From: a virus | Length of the DNA: 64,000 nucleotides | IMG/VR virus record: IMGVR_UViG_3300028388_003330 | Span: 16,203 to 80,202 of that record | Direction: 5' to 3' (one strand) | Shown here: in pieces, positions 9,247-16,385 of the stretch | Layout of the letters: each line of letters begins with the position of its first letter | Numbering within the stretch: position 1 is the first letter of the stretch | Notes under the pieces: model-generated | What the model saw: only the letters and a program-made list of their open reading frames with translations | Databases searched by the model: none | Told to the model about the DNA's origin: nothing | Program-made: the position numbers and the translations under genes

Positions 9247-10115
9247 TAGAACGTCACACCCACGGCAATATCAGCCGTGGTCTGCCCGATGTTAGTGATG
9301 ACCGGCGTGCCGAGGGTTGGGGCGTTACTGGTCGCGCCGGGGATGCTGAACAGGTAGGGTGCGTCGTTGGCTGGCTTCAGCCACGAATAGAGGTCTCTTG
9401 ATAACTGCTTGGCGACGGCAGAAGATGCCCCACGATGGTCAAGCATGAGAAACGATGCTATTTCACCATTAAACGCGGTTATAGGAGGCTCGTTTATTGC
9501 TGTCGCACCAATTTGTGCGAAAGCATCTAAATCCTGTACCTCCACGGAATGTGCGGTGTTATGAACTTCAACACCACCGACAAATGCAACAAGACAATTA
9601 TTTAAACGACCAGCGACTAAATGCTGCCACTCACCGTCACTAAAACCCGTAAATGTATAGTTTATCCCCGTGCTGTTGTGCGTAAGCGATACTCTGATAT
9701 CGTTCGACCAGTTCACCCTAGATATAACAAAAGAGTCTCCACTGTTGCTATTTATAGCAAAAATTATTCCGTTTCCGTCTCCGCCGGAGTGATTTGATTT
9801 GAATTCAACCGAAACTAAAAAATCGCCAGTAATGCTCGCCGCATAGTCTATCGGTATAGAATTATCAGAATCGTCCGCTACATCCCACGCAAACCCGCCG
9901 CTTGATGAAGTCCACGATCCAGTGGGACTTGCATACGTTTCGTTAACTTGCGCTGTGGCTAAGTCAAAGAAATCTCTTTGAAAGAGCATCGCGACCTTTA
10001 CACCGGGCACGTTTAACGCAACAGGCCCAATAGGCTTCCTTCCAGGCACCAACAAATTCGGCTCGCGCAACGCATACGCCAGTGCGGTCTGGCTGGGGAC
10101 GACTAGCTGGGCCAT
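9246..10115 (-). CDS. LamG/concanavalin-like lectin-fold virion protein, 289 aa
   Basis: Residues about 55-235 have the layout of a LamG-type jelly-roll: 'GSWTSSSGGFAWDV', 'DFLVSVEFKSN', 'DGEWQHLVAGR', 'AFNGEIASFLMLD'. Proteins with this fold often bind glycans. The C-terminus (PVITNIGQTTADIAVGVTF) is the first strand of an Ig-like module that continues in the next reading frame. Starts and stops overlap neighbours by one base (TAATG). Likely a receptor-binding or decoration protein. Confidence 0.75.
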   Translation of the reverse strand: MAQLVVPSQTALAYALREPNLLVPGRKPIGPVALNVPGVKVAMLFQRDFFDLATAQVNETYASPTGSWTSSSGGFAWDVADDSDNSIPIDYAASITGDFLVSVEFKSNHSGGDGNGIIFAINSNSGDSFVISRVNWSNDIRVSLTHNSTGINYTFTGFSDGEWQHLVAGRLNNCLVAFVGGVEVHNTAHSVEVQDLDAFAQIGATAINEPPITAFNGEIASFLMLDHRGASSAVAKQLSRDLYSWLKPANDAPYLFSIPGATSNAPTLGTPVITNIGQTTADIAVGVTF

Positions 10116-10549
10116 TACGCAGCCGGGGCCATCGTGTACGGCGTCAGGTCAAGGTCCCAGCCAGTAGACGATGCGGTGGCGATCTCGTTCTTCAGAAAGA
10201 TTTTGCCTTTGCCCGACGACGGGAGCTTGATGTCGGCGATGCAGATTTGCTCTGTGGCGATGTTGTCCTTCACGCTGAACGAGCCGACGTAGTAGGCGCT
10301 AAAGTCAGCGTCCACGTCCTCGGGGTAGCTACTGCCATCCGCCGCGATGGGCAACAGGTAGATGCTGATCGTGCCGCCGGTCGTCGTTGTGTTGAGTGTG
10401 GCCCGCAGTTCAAGCTCTCCCAGCGGGTAAAGCGACGAACTTGCGTCGAACGTTGCGCCGGAAGTAAAGCCCGACGAGGGAATCGCCGACCCACCAGCAG
10501 TGACGACATTGATGGTCGTCGCTCGTGTGTACTTCGCTTCATTCGCCAT
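10115..10549 (-). CDS. Small beta-rich virion protein, 144 aa
   Basis: The protein begins MANEAKYTRATTINVVTAGG and alternates short hydrophobic strands with Ser/Thr/Gly turns, as in phage structural jelly-roll proteins. There are no catalytic motifs, membrane segments or signal peptide. Its ATG overlaps the previous stop (TGATG) and its own stop overlaps the next ATG (TAATG), so expression is coupled to the fibre genes. The function is unassigned. Confidence 0.7.
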   Translation of the reverse strand: MANEAKYTRATTINVVTAGGSAIPSSGFTSGATFDASSSLYPLGELELRATLNTTTTGGTISIYLLPIAADGSSYPEDVDADFSAYYVGSFSVKDNIATEQICIADIKLPSSGKGKIFLKNEIATASSTGWDLDLTPYTMAPAA

Positions 10550-10950
10550 CAGATGGCCCTCGCTTTAGTCACTTGCCAATCTTCGATCACGCCGAGGCCA
10601 AGCTCGGTCGCACGGCTGATCGTCTCTTCGCGCAGCGAACTGAGGTTAGACACGGTCGTCGAGCCACCACCGTAGATGTAGGTAACAAACGCCTGCGCGG
10701 GTCCGCCAGCCTTGGGGTCGTGCTCGGCAATGCCGCAGAACCCAATCCACTCCTGTTTCTTGGAGTCGGTCAGAGCGGCGTACTCAGCCGAGTCAGTGGC
10801 CTCGAAGACCTCGCGGCCCGTCATGCTGGTGCGGATGCGGGTGATGTCAGCGGTGTTGAGCGCGGCGGCTACCTCGGCGTCAGTCATGCCTGCGTAGCCC
10901 CGCGCACCGGGGTCGTTGCTGATCTCGTCAGCCAGTATTTGATAGTCCAT
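10549..10950 (-). CDS. Conserved-looking phage protein of unknown function, 133 aa
   Basis: The ATG at 10950 overlaps the upstream stop as TGATG and has AAGGAA upstream, so I reject the TTG one codon earlier. The segment 'EISNDPGARGYAGMTDAEVAAALNT' and the central 'SKKQEWIGFCG' give it a mixed helical look. It resembles small proteins often found beside phage fibre genes, but I cannot name the family. No metal or nucleotide site is visible. Confidence 0.7.
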   Translation of the reverse strand: MDYQILADEISNDPGARGYAGMTDAEVAAALNTADITRIRTSMTGREVFEATDSAEYAALTDSKKQEWIGFCGIAEHDPKAGGPAQAFVTYIYGGGSTTVSNLSSLREETISRATELGLGVIEDWQVTKARAI

Positions 10951-11225
10951 CAATCGTTCCTTTCAGTTTGGTAGGCGAGTTCTCGCCGTTCAATTTCGAT
11001 CCTCGTCATGTGCATCATGGCCGCGACGGTTTCTCTTGGGATGTTCATGTTGCAGATGTCACATCGACGAGCGGTTAATTGGTCGAGTTTGTCTAAATGA
11101 TCTGCGAGTCTCGCCACATCGTCGTGCATTTCGTCTTCGAGCCTGACAAGCACGCCGAACAAACGGTGCAAAAAGTCAAGGGGTTGATGCGATAGTAGGT
11201 CAGCGAAAAGTTGAGGGACTCGCAT
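10950..11225 (-). CDS. Small helical protein with CxxC, 91 aa
   Basis: Mostly helical. It carries a CDIC motif at about residues 55-58, followed by NMNIPRETVAAMMHM. One CxxC pair alone could bind metal in a dimer or be redox active, but this is speculative. The start ATG at 11225 is followed by a coding frame ending in a TGATG junction with the next gene. It sits between fibre genes and the lysis block and has no recognised family. Confidence 0.65.
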   Translation of the reverse strand: MRVPQLFADLLSHQPLDFLHRLFGVLVRLEDEMHDDVARLADHLDKLDQLTARRCDICNMNIPRETVAAMMHMTRIEIERRELAYQTERND

Positions 11226-11237
11226 GGCTTACTTCCT

Positions 11238-11468
11238 TTAGGCGTACTCATCAACGATAATTCCAGCCGTTTCATATCGACCAACCCAGAGGTATTCCTC
11301 TACTATGTAATTATACGATTTTCGTAGATTTATACCATCACGAAGGGCAGCGATTGCTGCCCTTGTTTGTGCGGTAGTACGTCTACTTCCTAAACCGTGA
11401 TATTTCTTTCCATTCGGAAATGTAAGAACTATCACGGTAGTCTCAGTAGCCACGGAAATGAGATCCAT
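11238..11468 (-). CDS. Hypothetical protein, 76 aa
   Basis: Unrecognised. It is a compact alpha/beta-looking sequence (VIVLTFPNGKKYHGLGSRRTT..TRAAIAALRDG). No clear Shine-Dalgarno precedes the ATG at 11468. Translation may depend on the overlapping small frame at 11432-11539 or on read-through from upstream. The next gene starts 12 nt after this stop. Confidence 0.65.
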   Translation of the reverse strand: MDLISVATETTVIVLTFPNGKKYHGLGSRRTTAQTRAAIAALRDGINLRKSYNYIVEEYLWVGRYETAGIIVDEYA

Positions 11469-11539
11469 GCCGCCACAAGGGCGGCATAGATCACTACAGC
11501 GATGTTAACGAAGAGCGCCGGGGTAAGGTTCTTTCGCAT
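11432..11539 (-). CDS. Candidate 35-aa membrane peptide, overlapping both neighbours
   Basis: ATG at 11539 with AGG five bases upstream, TGA at 11434-11432. The product (MRKNLTPALFVNIAVVIYAA...) has one strong membrane segment preceded by basic residues. It overlaps the end of one neighbour by 35 nt and the start of the next by 37 nt and bridges the only gap in this stretch. The lysis genes lie upstream, so a small membrane effector or coupling peptide is possible. It could also be chance, as there is no comparative support. Confidence 0.35.
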   Translation of the reverse strand: MRKNLTPALFVNIAVVIYAALVAAWISFPWLLRLP

Positions 11540-11756
11540 CAACCTGACCCTGACCCTGCCCTTGAACCGGACCACCCTGCTGCTTCTTTACTTCAGCAAA
11601 CTGAGCGATAACACCGTAAATGGCTTGACCCAACGCAAGCGAAAACTGATTCGCCTCTTCGTTGGAATCAAAATACCACTTGGCGTCAATATCGCTCAGA
11701 TATTGCCCGTCGGGTCCGACCTGATCCAAGGAAATGCTAACGACCTCTTTGCTCAT
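11505..11756 (-). CDS. Hypothetical protein, 83 aa, Gln/Gly-rich tail
   Basis: The N-terminal 55 residues look like a small alpha/beta fold (VVSISLDQVGPDGQYLSDIDAKWYFDSNEEANQF). The C-terminus is low-complexity (QQGGPVQGQGQGQ). The start overlaps the preceding stop by four bases (ATGA-type). Neighbouring genes belong to the lysis and structural program, and no function can be assigned. Confidence 0.7.
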   Translation of the reverse strand: MSKEVVSISLDQVGPDGQYLSDIDAKWYFDSNEEANQFSLALGQAIYGVIAQFAEVKKQQGGPVQGQGQGQVDAKEPYPGALR

Positions 11757-12319
11757 CGGATGCTAGCCCCCGTCTTGGTCGAACCGCCAGAGCGAACACC
11801 ATAGTTCGAACCGGGCTCAGAGGTCTCAGGCAGATCAAGCATCGGGCGAGCCTTGATTTCGTCGAGCATCTTCTGAATCGACAGAATGTTCTGCTTACCG
11901 CGATTCTCATCGAATTCAGAGAGACCACCACCAAGACCAGCGGACTGCGACATCGCAAGCTCAGCGGCGAAAACCATCCAAGACTCCGCGAGGTACTGTG
12001 CGGCTTCATTCAACGGGACTTCCTCTCCGCCCACATTGGTCGTGAACGTGATGTACGGGTCCGACAGGTTGATGTCGAAGTTCGTCGGATGCGTGGCGGG
12101 GAGGTCCGGAATCGGGCTGGTGCCAAGAGCGTCCAGCATCGACGTAATGTGGTCGATGTAGCTCTGCTGGCGCTCAATTGCCTGCTGAGTCAGACCATAG
12201 CTGTGCGCAGCAGAGGATTCTTTTGCAATGGTCTTACCGAATTCGTAAGCCTGCTTCGCCACCGTACGCAACTCAAGGTTGCGGTTCGGGTACACCTTAA
12301 ACAAATCGTTAAATGCCAT
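11753..12319 (-). CDS. Hypothetical late protein, 188 aa
   Basis: The start is the ATG at 12319, preceded by AAGGTGATTAA, which is also the end of the holin gene. An earlier GTG at 12328 would place the ribosome site inside the coding region. The N-terminal half is helical with Gln/Glu-rich segments. The middle has 'DLPATHPTNFDINLSDPYITFTTNVGGEEVPL'. There is no membrane segment or recognised domain. Being coupled to the holin stop, it is expressed with the lysis genes but may be a virion component. Confidence 0.7.
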   Translation of the reverse strand: MAFNDLFKVYPNRNLELRTVAKQAYEFGKTIAKESSAAHSYGLTQQAIERQQSYIDHITSMLDALGTSPIPDLPATHPTNFDINLSDPYITFTTNVGGEEVPLNEAAQYLAESWMVFAAELAMSQSAGLGGGLSEFDENRGKQNILSIQKMLDEIKARPMLDLPETSEPGSNYGVRSGGSTKTGASIR

Positions 12320-12320
12320 T

Positions 12321-12797
12321 TTAATCACCTTTTACTAGAGTTGATTTAGATAAACGAGAACCAAGTGTCGAAGACACCTTCTCAAGACCGCGAGAGCCGA
12401 AATAGGCGGCGTAAACGGTCAGCAGGATGACCGTAAAAAGATCGGTCCAAGTCGATAGAACAGCGATATTGATCGACTCGCTGTCAAAAATCGTCGCTGC
12501 CGCAATCAGTGTCACCATTACTGTAAGGAACACCACGGTAAGCGGACGAACGTTTTTGGCGAGCCAACTATCTGACTGCGTATCGGCTTGCCATCTTTTT
12601 GTAAGCTCTTGTTGTTCAACTTCATTGGCCTTAATGACAGATTGCTGCATTTCGACCATTTTACCCTGAATCGCCTGTTCGATTTTCAGGCGCTCTTCAT
12701 CGCTGGTGATGTTTTTGTCAAGCGCGTCACCGACAGCATCAACCAAACTTGAAGCGCCAGCCGAGAAAATCTTTCCTAATGCCGCTACAAAACTCAT
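12321..12797 (-). CDS. Holin, three-transmembrane gene-transfer-agent type
   Basis: A 158-aa protein. The N-terminal amphipathic half (residues 1-75) contains 'DEERLKIEQAIQGKMVEMQQSV'. It is followed by 'WLAKNVRPLTVVFLTVMVTLIA', a second hydrophobic stretch 'STWTDLFTVILLTVYAAYFGSRGLEK' and a basic tail. This layout matches the GTA-type 3TM holin family. Holins form inner-membrane holes that release endolysin. The ATG overlaps the endolysin stop by four bases, placing it in a lysis cassette with the M15 peptidase just upstream. Confidence 0.85.
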   Translation of the reverse strand: MSFVAALGKIFSAGASSLVDAVGDALDKNITSDEERLKIEQAIQGKMVEMQQSVIKANEVEQQELTKRWQADTQSDSWLAKNVRPLTVVFLTVMVTLIAAATIFDSESINIAVLSTWTDLFTVILLTVYAAYFGSRGLEKVSSTLGSRLSKSTLVKGD

Positions 12798-13123
12798 CGC
12801 CCTTCTCCATGTTTCCAGACACCATCTTTTGGGGCTTGATAATGATTTCCATCATTGAATCGACCACCCCAAATTCCGCCTTGAGATTCCCACCATTCGC
12901 CAAGCGGACGATGATCTTCGGTTTTCGTTAAGTAAACGCCGTCTTTGAAAAGGTTGAGATCAACTGCCAAACGACTCTTGTGATAGCTTTCTGGATGACC
13001 GTAAGGACAGCGCGGATCGCGAAAACAATCGCCAAGCGTCACTTCGAAACCCAATTCAAACGCCTTATCTATAAGACGCGGAATCATTTTGGTGAATGCT
13101 ATCTGTCGATCTCTTAAACTCAT
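12794..13123 (-). CDS. Endolysin, M15-type peptidoglycan peptidase
   Basis: A 109-aa single-domain peptidase. Likely zinc ligands are H48 and D55 (YHKSRLAVDLNLF) and H94 (DGNHYQ). GEWWE around residue 77 is in the usual place for the catalytic Glu. This matches the M15 family (L-alanyl-D-glutamate or D,D-carboxypeptidase type), which cleaves peptidoglycan cross-bridges. The start is the ATG at 13123, which overlaps the upstream stop as ATGA. In-frame codons before it belong to the upstream gene's end. The stop overlaps the holin start. There is no signal sequence, so export needs the holin. Confidence 0.88.
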   Translation of the reverse strand: MSLRDRQIAFTKMIPRLIDKAFELGFEVTLGDCFRDPRCPYGHPESYHKSRLAVDLNLFKDGVYLTKTEDHRPLGEWWESQGGIWGGRFNDGNHYQAPKDGVWKHGEGR

Positions 13124-13815
13124 TGGTTGTCTACCACTCGCCAACTGACGCCGTAGAACTTATTGTTCTCGGCAACATTTCCAGACACACGATCAGGGAC
13201 GATCCAGCTTCGCAGCGTGACGAAGGGCCACTCTTTTCCGAAGATGAACCTGGGGTAAGGCTGTTTTGGAATATTCCAATTCCATACCCACTCGCCATTT
13301 AACGTGCAGCCCCAATTGCGCAAGTCGCGCCAGCGACGGCTGCCGAACCAGATCGCGACGTGGTTATTATAAAATTCGTTTTCTAGAATCCAGTTAGCGA
13401 CCGCAGGGCGTCGAGGTTCTGACCCGTATTCACCGCAATTAGAATACACCGTCACACCGTTGCCGACGCTATTGAAGACATTCCCTTTAATCAAGCACCG
13501 ACTAGAGCCATCAATAGCGATAGCCTCACGACGACCCCAAGAAATACGCTGATCACCGTTACCAACAAAACGACTGTCCCGAACTGTTACGTTCTCGCTA
13601 AAGGCAATATAGATGCCAATTCGATTCTTTTCGAAATGACAGTTTTCGATAATCAGGTCATCGCTGCGGCGGATATAGATGCCGTGGTCCGGGTCAAGCA
13701 GTTTGCAGTTGATGACCTTGACGCCGGGACTGTCGTGAATCACCAGCGATCTATCAAACGTCTGGTTCTCAATGACTGCGCCGGGTTTGAACTTGTATAC
13801 CCTTTCTTCGCTCAC
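13120..13815 (-). CDS. Right-handed beta-helix protein in the lysis block, 231 aa
   Basis: Residues about 25-130 show regular rungs (VKVINCKLLDPDHGIYIRR / LIIENCHFEKNRIGIYIAF / VTVRDSRFVGN / CLIKGNVFNSVGNGV) typical of NosD/pectate-lyase-type beta-helices. The last 80 residues are Trp-rich and do not follow the repeat. The GTG start overlaps the stop of a 27-aa membrane peptide (GTGA), and the stop overlaps the endolysin start. It could be a glycan-binding or glycan-cleaving virion protein, or an auxiliary lysis enzyme. No catalytic residues can be assigned. Confidence 0.75.
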   Translation of the reverse strand: MSEERVYKFKPGAVIENQTFDRSLVIHDSPGVKVINCKLLDPDHGIYIRRSDDLIIENCHFEKNRIGIYIAFSENVTVRDSRFVGNGDQRISWGRREAIAIDGSSRCLIKGNVFNSVGNGVTVYSNCGEYGSEPRRPAVANWILENEFYNNHVAIWFGSRRWRDLRNWGCTLNGEWVWNWNIPKQPYPRFIFGKEWPFVTLRSWIVPDRVSGNVAENNKFYGVSWRVVDNQ

Positions 13816-13895
13816 ACCACTTCTCCGAGAGCTAGGAAGAAAAACCCTAACAACAAAAGCGCGATACTGGCGAGTAGGACATCAGTAATTTTCAT
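13812..13895 (-). CDS. 27-aa membrane peptide in the lysis cassette
   Basis: ATG at 13895, TGA at 13814-13812. The product is almost entirely one membrane segment (MKITDVLLASIALLLLGFFF...). Its ATG overlaps the previous stop (ATGA) and its TGA overlaps the next GTG (GTGA), which makes chance unlikely. Size and location fit a pinholin-like, antiholin or lysis-timing peptide, but it is too short for homology-based assignment. Confidence 0.6.
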   Translation of the reverse strand: MKITDVLLASIALLLLGFFFLALGEVV

Positions 13896-14008
13896 CGGCT
13901 ATAAAACCCAGCTACAAACGCAAGACCAACAATTACAGCGACAATTAAACAAAGAACCTGCACACCAAAGCACATAGCTTTCAGATAAATGTCGCCGAGC
14001 TTGCGCAC
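13892..14008 (-). CDS. 38-aa membrane peptide in the lysis cassette
   Basis: The GTG at 14008 overlaps the upstream TAG (TAGTG), and the TGA overlaps the next ATG. A basic N-terminus (MRKLGDIYLKAMCFG) precedes one strong membrane segment of about 20 residues ending in FYSR. With its 27-aa neighbour it forms a pair of tiny membrane proteins between a coiled-coil protein and the beta-helix gene. Neither has a lipobox, so a classical spanin pair is not supported. Confidence 0.6.
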   Translation of the reverse strand: MRKLGDIYLKAMCFGVQVLCLIVAVIVGLAFVAGFYSR

Positions 14009-14223
14009 TATTCACTACCGCCTATTCGTGCGTCCCATTGATCGCACATATAACCAAGAGGCGCACCTTTATTACGATAAGGGTGGTCTTGACGATCCTT
14101 CACCGAATACAAAAGTTGTTCAACCTCTGAAAGACGGTTACGCAACGCAGAAACCTCACTGCGGAGTTCCGAAATGATCACCAGCATTTCGTCAGTAACT
14201 TCTCTGAAGGCGTTAGGGGACAT
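14008..14223 (-). CDS. Small coiled-coil protein, 71 aa
   Basis: The ATG at 14223 overlaps the stop of the upstream gene as TGATG. Residues about 10-45 (MLVIISELRSEVSALRNRLSEVEQLLYSV) form a clear heptad coiled coil. The remainder is polar, with no membrane segment. It is translated with the XhlA-like protein before it and the membrane peptides after it. It may associate with one of them, but the function is unknown. Confidence 0.65.
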   Translation of the reverse strand: MSPNAFREVTDEMLVIISELRSEVSALRNRLSEVEQLLYSVKDRQDHPYRNKGAPLGYMCDQWDARIGGSE

Positions 14224-14588
14224 CAAATCGCACCCTGCAAATGAGCCAGAATTGCACCAAGAATTGCGCCACCGAACGTGATCATTACCGACCAGAACAG
14301 TTTTCGCTGTTCTCTGATAATAAGCTTCCGATCTTCGTTTTCTTGGGTAACGTGTGAGTTTAAGGTTCGATCAATACTTTCGATACCGTCTTTCATGCCA
14401 TCAAGGCGCTTATCTACACTATCGATACGCGCATCAAGCCTCGCATGAGATTCATGCGTCCTAACATCTTGGGCATCTACACGACCTTCCACCTTAGCGA
14501 TACGCGAATCCTGTTCGTATTGGCGTCGCTCAATGTGATGAACGGTGTTTTTGATGTCCTCTATGTCTTGGGCATGCCGCTCATCCAC
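14223..14588 (-). CDS. XhlA-like coiled-coil membrane protein, probable lysis accessory
   Basis: A 121-aa protein with a long N-terminal coiled coil (residues 5-90, including 'HIERRQYEQDSRIAKVEGRVDA') and a C-terminal membrane segment (FWSVMITFGGAILGAILAHL). This is the layout of XhlA-type holin partners, which work at the inner membrane. The start is the GTG at 14588, with only weak Shine-Dalgarno complementarity. It heads the overlapping lysis cassette running down to the holin. Confidence 0.7.
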   Translation of the reverse strand: MDERHAQDIEDIKNTVHHIERRQYEQDSRIAKVEGRVDAQDVRTHESHARLDARIDSVDKRLDGMKDGIESIDRTLNSHVTQENEDRKLIIREQRKLFWSVMITFGGAILGAILAHLQGAI

Positions 14589-14599
14589 GACTCACACCA

Positions 14600-14977
14600 T
14601 TAGGCCGCGTGCTGGATCGTGCCGGAGTTGATGGTTACCGTTTGACCGTTCGAAATCGAAACCGAATCAAGAACGATATTTTCGGCACCAGTTCCCACCG
14701 TCAGACCAGTGATGACATCGTTAGAATCGCTATCGCGAATACGAGCCTCTGCAGCAGTGCCGCCAGCCGAAGCAGTGTTGCTCAGACCAGTTGCGTTCAG
14801 AGTCAGAGTATCGGTAGCAACCGTACCGCACGGGTCATTCAAGGTGATCGTCACAAGAACCTGAGCCATACCAGCGGTTCCGATTTCCAGCGTGCCAGCG
14901 CCAGCGCCAGCATCAATTTGATCGGCAACAGCCTGCATACGACTCGTCTTTACATCTGTAGCGTAAGTAACAGCCAT
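14600..14977 (-). CDS. Small beta-rich virion protein, 125 aa
   Basis: A Thr/Ala/Gly-rich protein (MAVTYATDVKTSRMQAVADQIDAGAGAGTLEIGT) with 'DSNDVITGLTVGTG' and a strand-rich C-terminus. This composition is common among phage capsid or tail decoration proteins, and similar N-termini occur widely in phage virion genes. It has no membrane segment, enzyme motif or cysteine pair. The virion assignment is an inference from composition and position. Confidence 0.7.
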   Translation of the reverse strand: MAVTYATDVKTSRMQAVADQIDAGAGAGTLEIGTAGMAQVLVTITLNDPCGTVATDTLTLNATGLSNTASAGGTAAEARIRDSDSNDVITGLTVGTGAENIVLDSVSISNGQTVTINSGTIQHAA

Positions 14978-15000
14978 GATCTTTTCCTCAAGAAACGAAT

Positions 15001-15846
15001 TTAGACGTAACCAAATTCCGCCATTTGCTCACCAAAGGCGTCTTCAATTGCCTTTACCTGTGAAGTTGACAGAGCGTCTTTCCACCTGCCCACATTCACT
15101 CTTTCACTGAAGAAACCTGATCCGCTCTCTTTGTGATGACGGGAGGCTTCGTCAAACCCACCTTGAATTTCCTTTTCTCGGAGGTTTTTGAGCTTGCAGG
15201 CTTCAACCGCATGCTCGACTTTCTCTTGTGAAGGTTCGATTCCATACCGCTCCAGAATCCGCGTGAACTGCCCTACGGTGTCATGTACAAGGTCTTCGTA
15301 CTTAATCACCCGTGACTTAGGATTGCTGTTCCAACTATAAACATGACTGTCCCAACGAGAGATAAAGCCGTGGGTCGTCATTCTGTCTACCTTCACTTCT
15401 GGTTTTGAACCGGCGTTGGTCTGCATCATAATCTCAATGCAATCATCAAGGCTTATACCTAGATGTTTTGCATACGAAACTGCAACATCACGCGGGTCAC
15501 GAACCAAATAGACGATGGACTCATACAACCCCTCTGGAAAAAGGGGCATGTCCTTGATCATGGCATTGATGTTATGCGTCTTCACGATCAACGGTCGTCT
15601 ATCACTTCCAAACAACGCAATTAGGTTGACCAGCGTAGCGGGCCTCAAAAGCGCCCATTGGTAGATATCAAGAAGATCGTAGGGGATTGGTGCAAGATGC
15701 TGATACAGCGGGGGTCTATTCTCGCCCACCGTAGCCCTAAGATCGTTGATATCTATGTCATCAAAAAAATACGCCTCAATTAATGTCCTTACCCATGTGT
15801 TGCCACTTTTAGGGTAAGAGGCCAACCAGTTAATTTTTTGCTGCAT
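15001..15846 (-). CDS. PAPS-dependent sulfotransferase-family protein
   Basis: A 281-aa protein with the full set of sulfotransferase marks. The 5'-phosphosulfate loop is SYPKSGNTWVR (residues about 9-19). The 3'-phosphate site is VYLVRDPRDVAVSY (about 112-125). The C-terminal PAPS loop is FFSERVNVGRWKDAL (about 248-262). The family transfers sulfate from PAPS to hydroxyl or amino groups of glycans, lipids or small molecules in the cytoplasm. It is embedded between virion genes on the late strand, which suggests modification of virion or host-surface glycans. The substrate cannot be read from sequence. The length is normal and the gene looks intact. Confidence 0.9.
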   Translation of the reverse strand: MQQKINWLASYPKSGNTWVRTLIEAYFFDDIDINDLRATVGENRPPLYQHLAPIPYDLLDIYQWALLRPATLVNLIALFGSDRRPLIVKTHNINAMIKDMPLFPEGLYESIVYLVRDPRDVAVSYAKHLGISLDDCIEIMMQTNAGSKPEVKVDRMTTHGFISRWDSHVYSWNSNPKSRVIKYEDLVHDTVGQFTRILERYGIEPSQEKVEHAVEACKLKNLREKEIQGGFDEASRHHKESGSGFFSERVNVGRWKDALSTSQVKAIEDAFGEQMAEFGYV

Positions 15847-15851
15847 CTCGT

Positions 15852-16274
15852 TTAATCAAGCGAGATGTCAATGCCACCAGCCGCAAACTGGAGCTTTTCG
15901 TTTTGAGCAACGGAGGCGTCTGCCATATCGTTGTCGTAACAAAGCACCTTGTTGGAACTCAGCGTACCGGTCTCGCTGTCCACAATCGCAACACCGACAA
16001 CGTTCCAAGTTGTTGCAGCGTCGTTGGTGAATGTAATTGCAGAGGTATTGGACTTGACAGCAGGAGAGGTGCCACTTGCTGGGTCAAACGTAATAAGTTG
16101 TCGCGCGTAATTTCCGGTGGAGGGCTCTGAGATCGTTGCGCAGGTGTCGGAATCCGCAGCGGGAGAAGTGAGCAGCGCCAAATACAAGCTTGTCGGCGCT
16201 GTCCAAGCTCCACCAGCTCCACCGAAGGCATGATCCAGAAGCTCAGTTTCCAGATAATCGGTAAATTCAGCCAT
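15852..16274 (-). CDS. Phage virion protein, 140 aa
   Basis: The protein starts MAEFTDYLETELLDHAFGG and contains 'TAPTSLYLALLTS' and 'TNDAATTWNVVGVAIVDSETG'. This pattern recurs in a family of small phage tail/fibre-associated proteins of unknown role, often encoded beside fibre genes. It is beta-rich in the C-terminal half, with no membrane segment. It starts at the ATG at 16274 after a 111-bp gap, the largest between 11 and 18 kb. Confidence 0.75.
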   Translation of the reverse strand: MAEFTDYLETELLDHAFGGAGGAWTAPTSLYLALLTSPAADSDTCATISEPSTGNYARQLITFDPASGTSPAVKSNTSAITFTNDAATTWNVVGVAIVDSETGTLSSNKVLCYDNDMADASVAQNEKLQFAAGGIDISLD

Positions 16275-16385
16275 AATCTTTCACTCTGATGATCCTCGCC
16301 ATACGACGAAGCGGTTGAAATTTAAAGCAAGCTAACTCTACGTCAGTGCTGACTTATTTTCTCACCTTTGCTTTTACCAAGTCAA

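Noticed and set aside
13812-14008. Inner/outer spanin pair
   Set aside because: Both peptides are under 40 residues and neither has a lipobox or periplasmic coiled coil.
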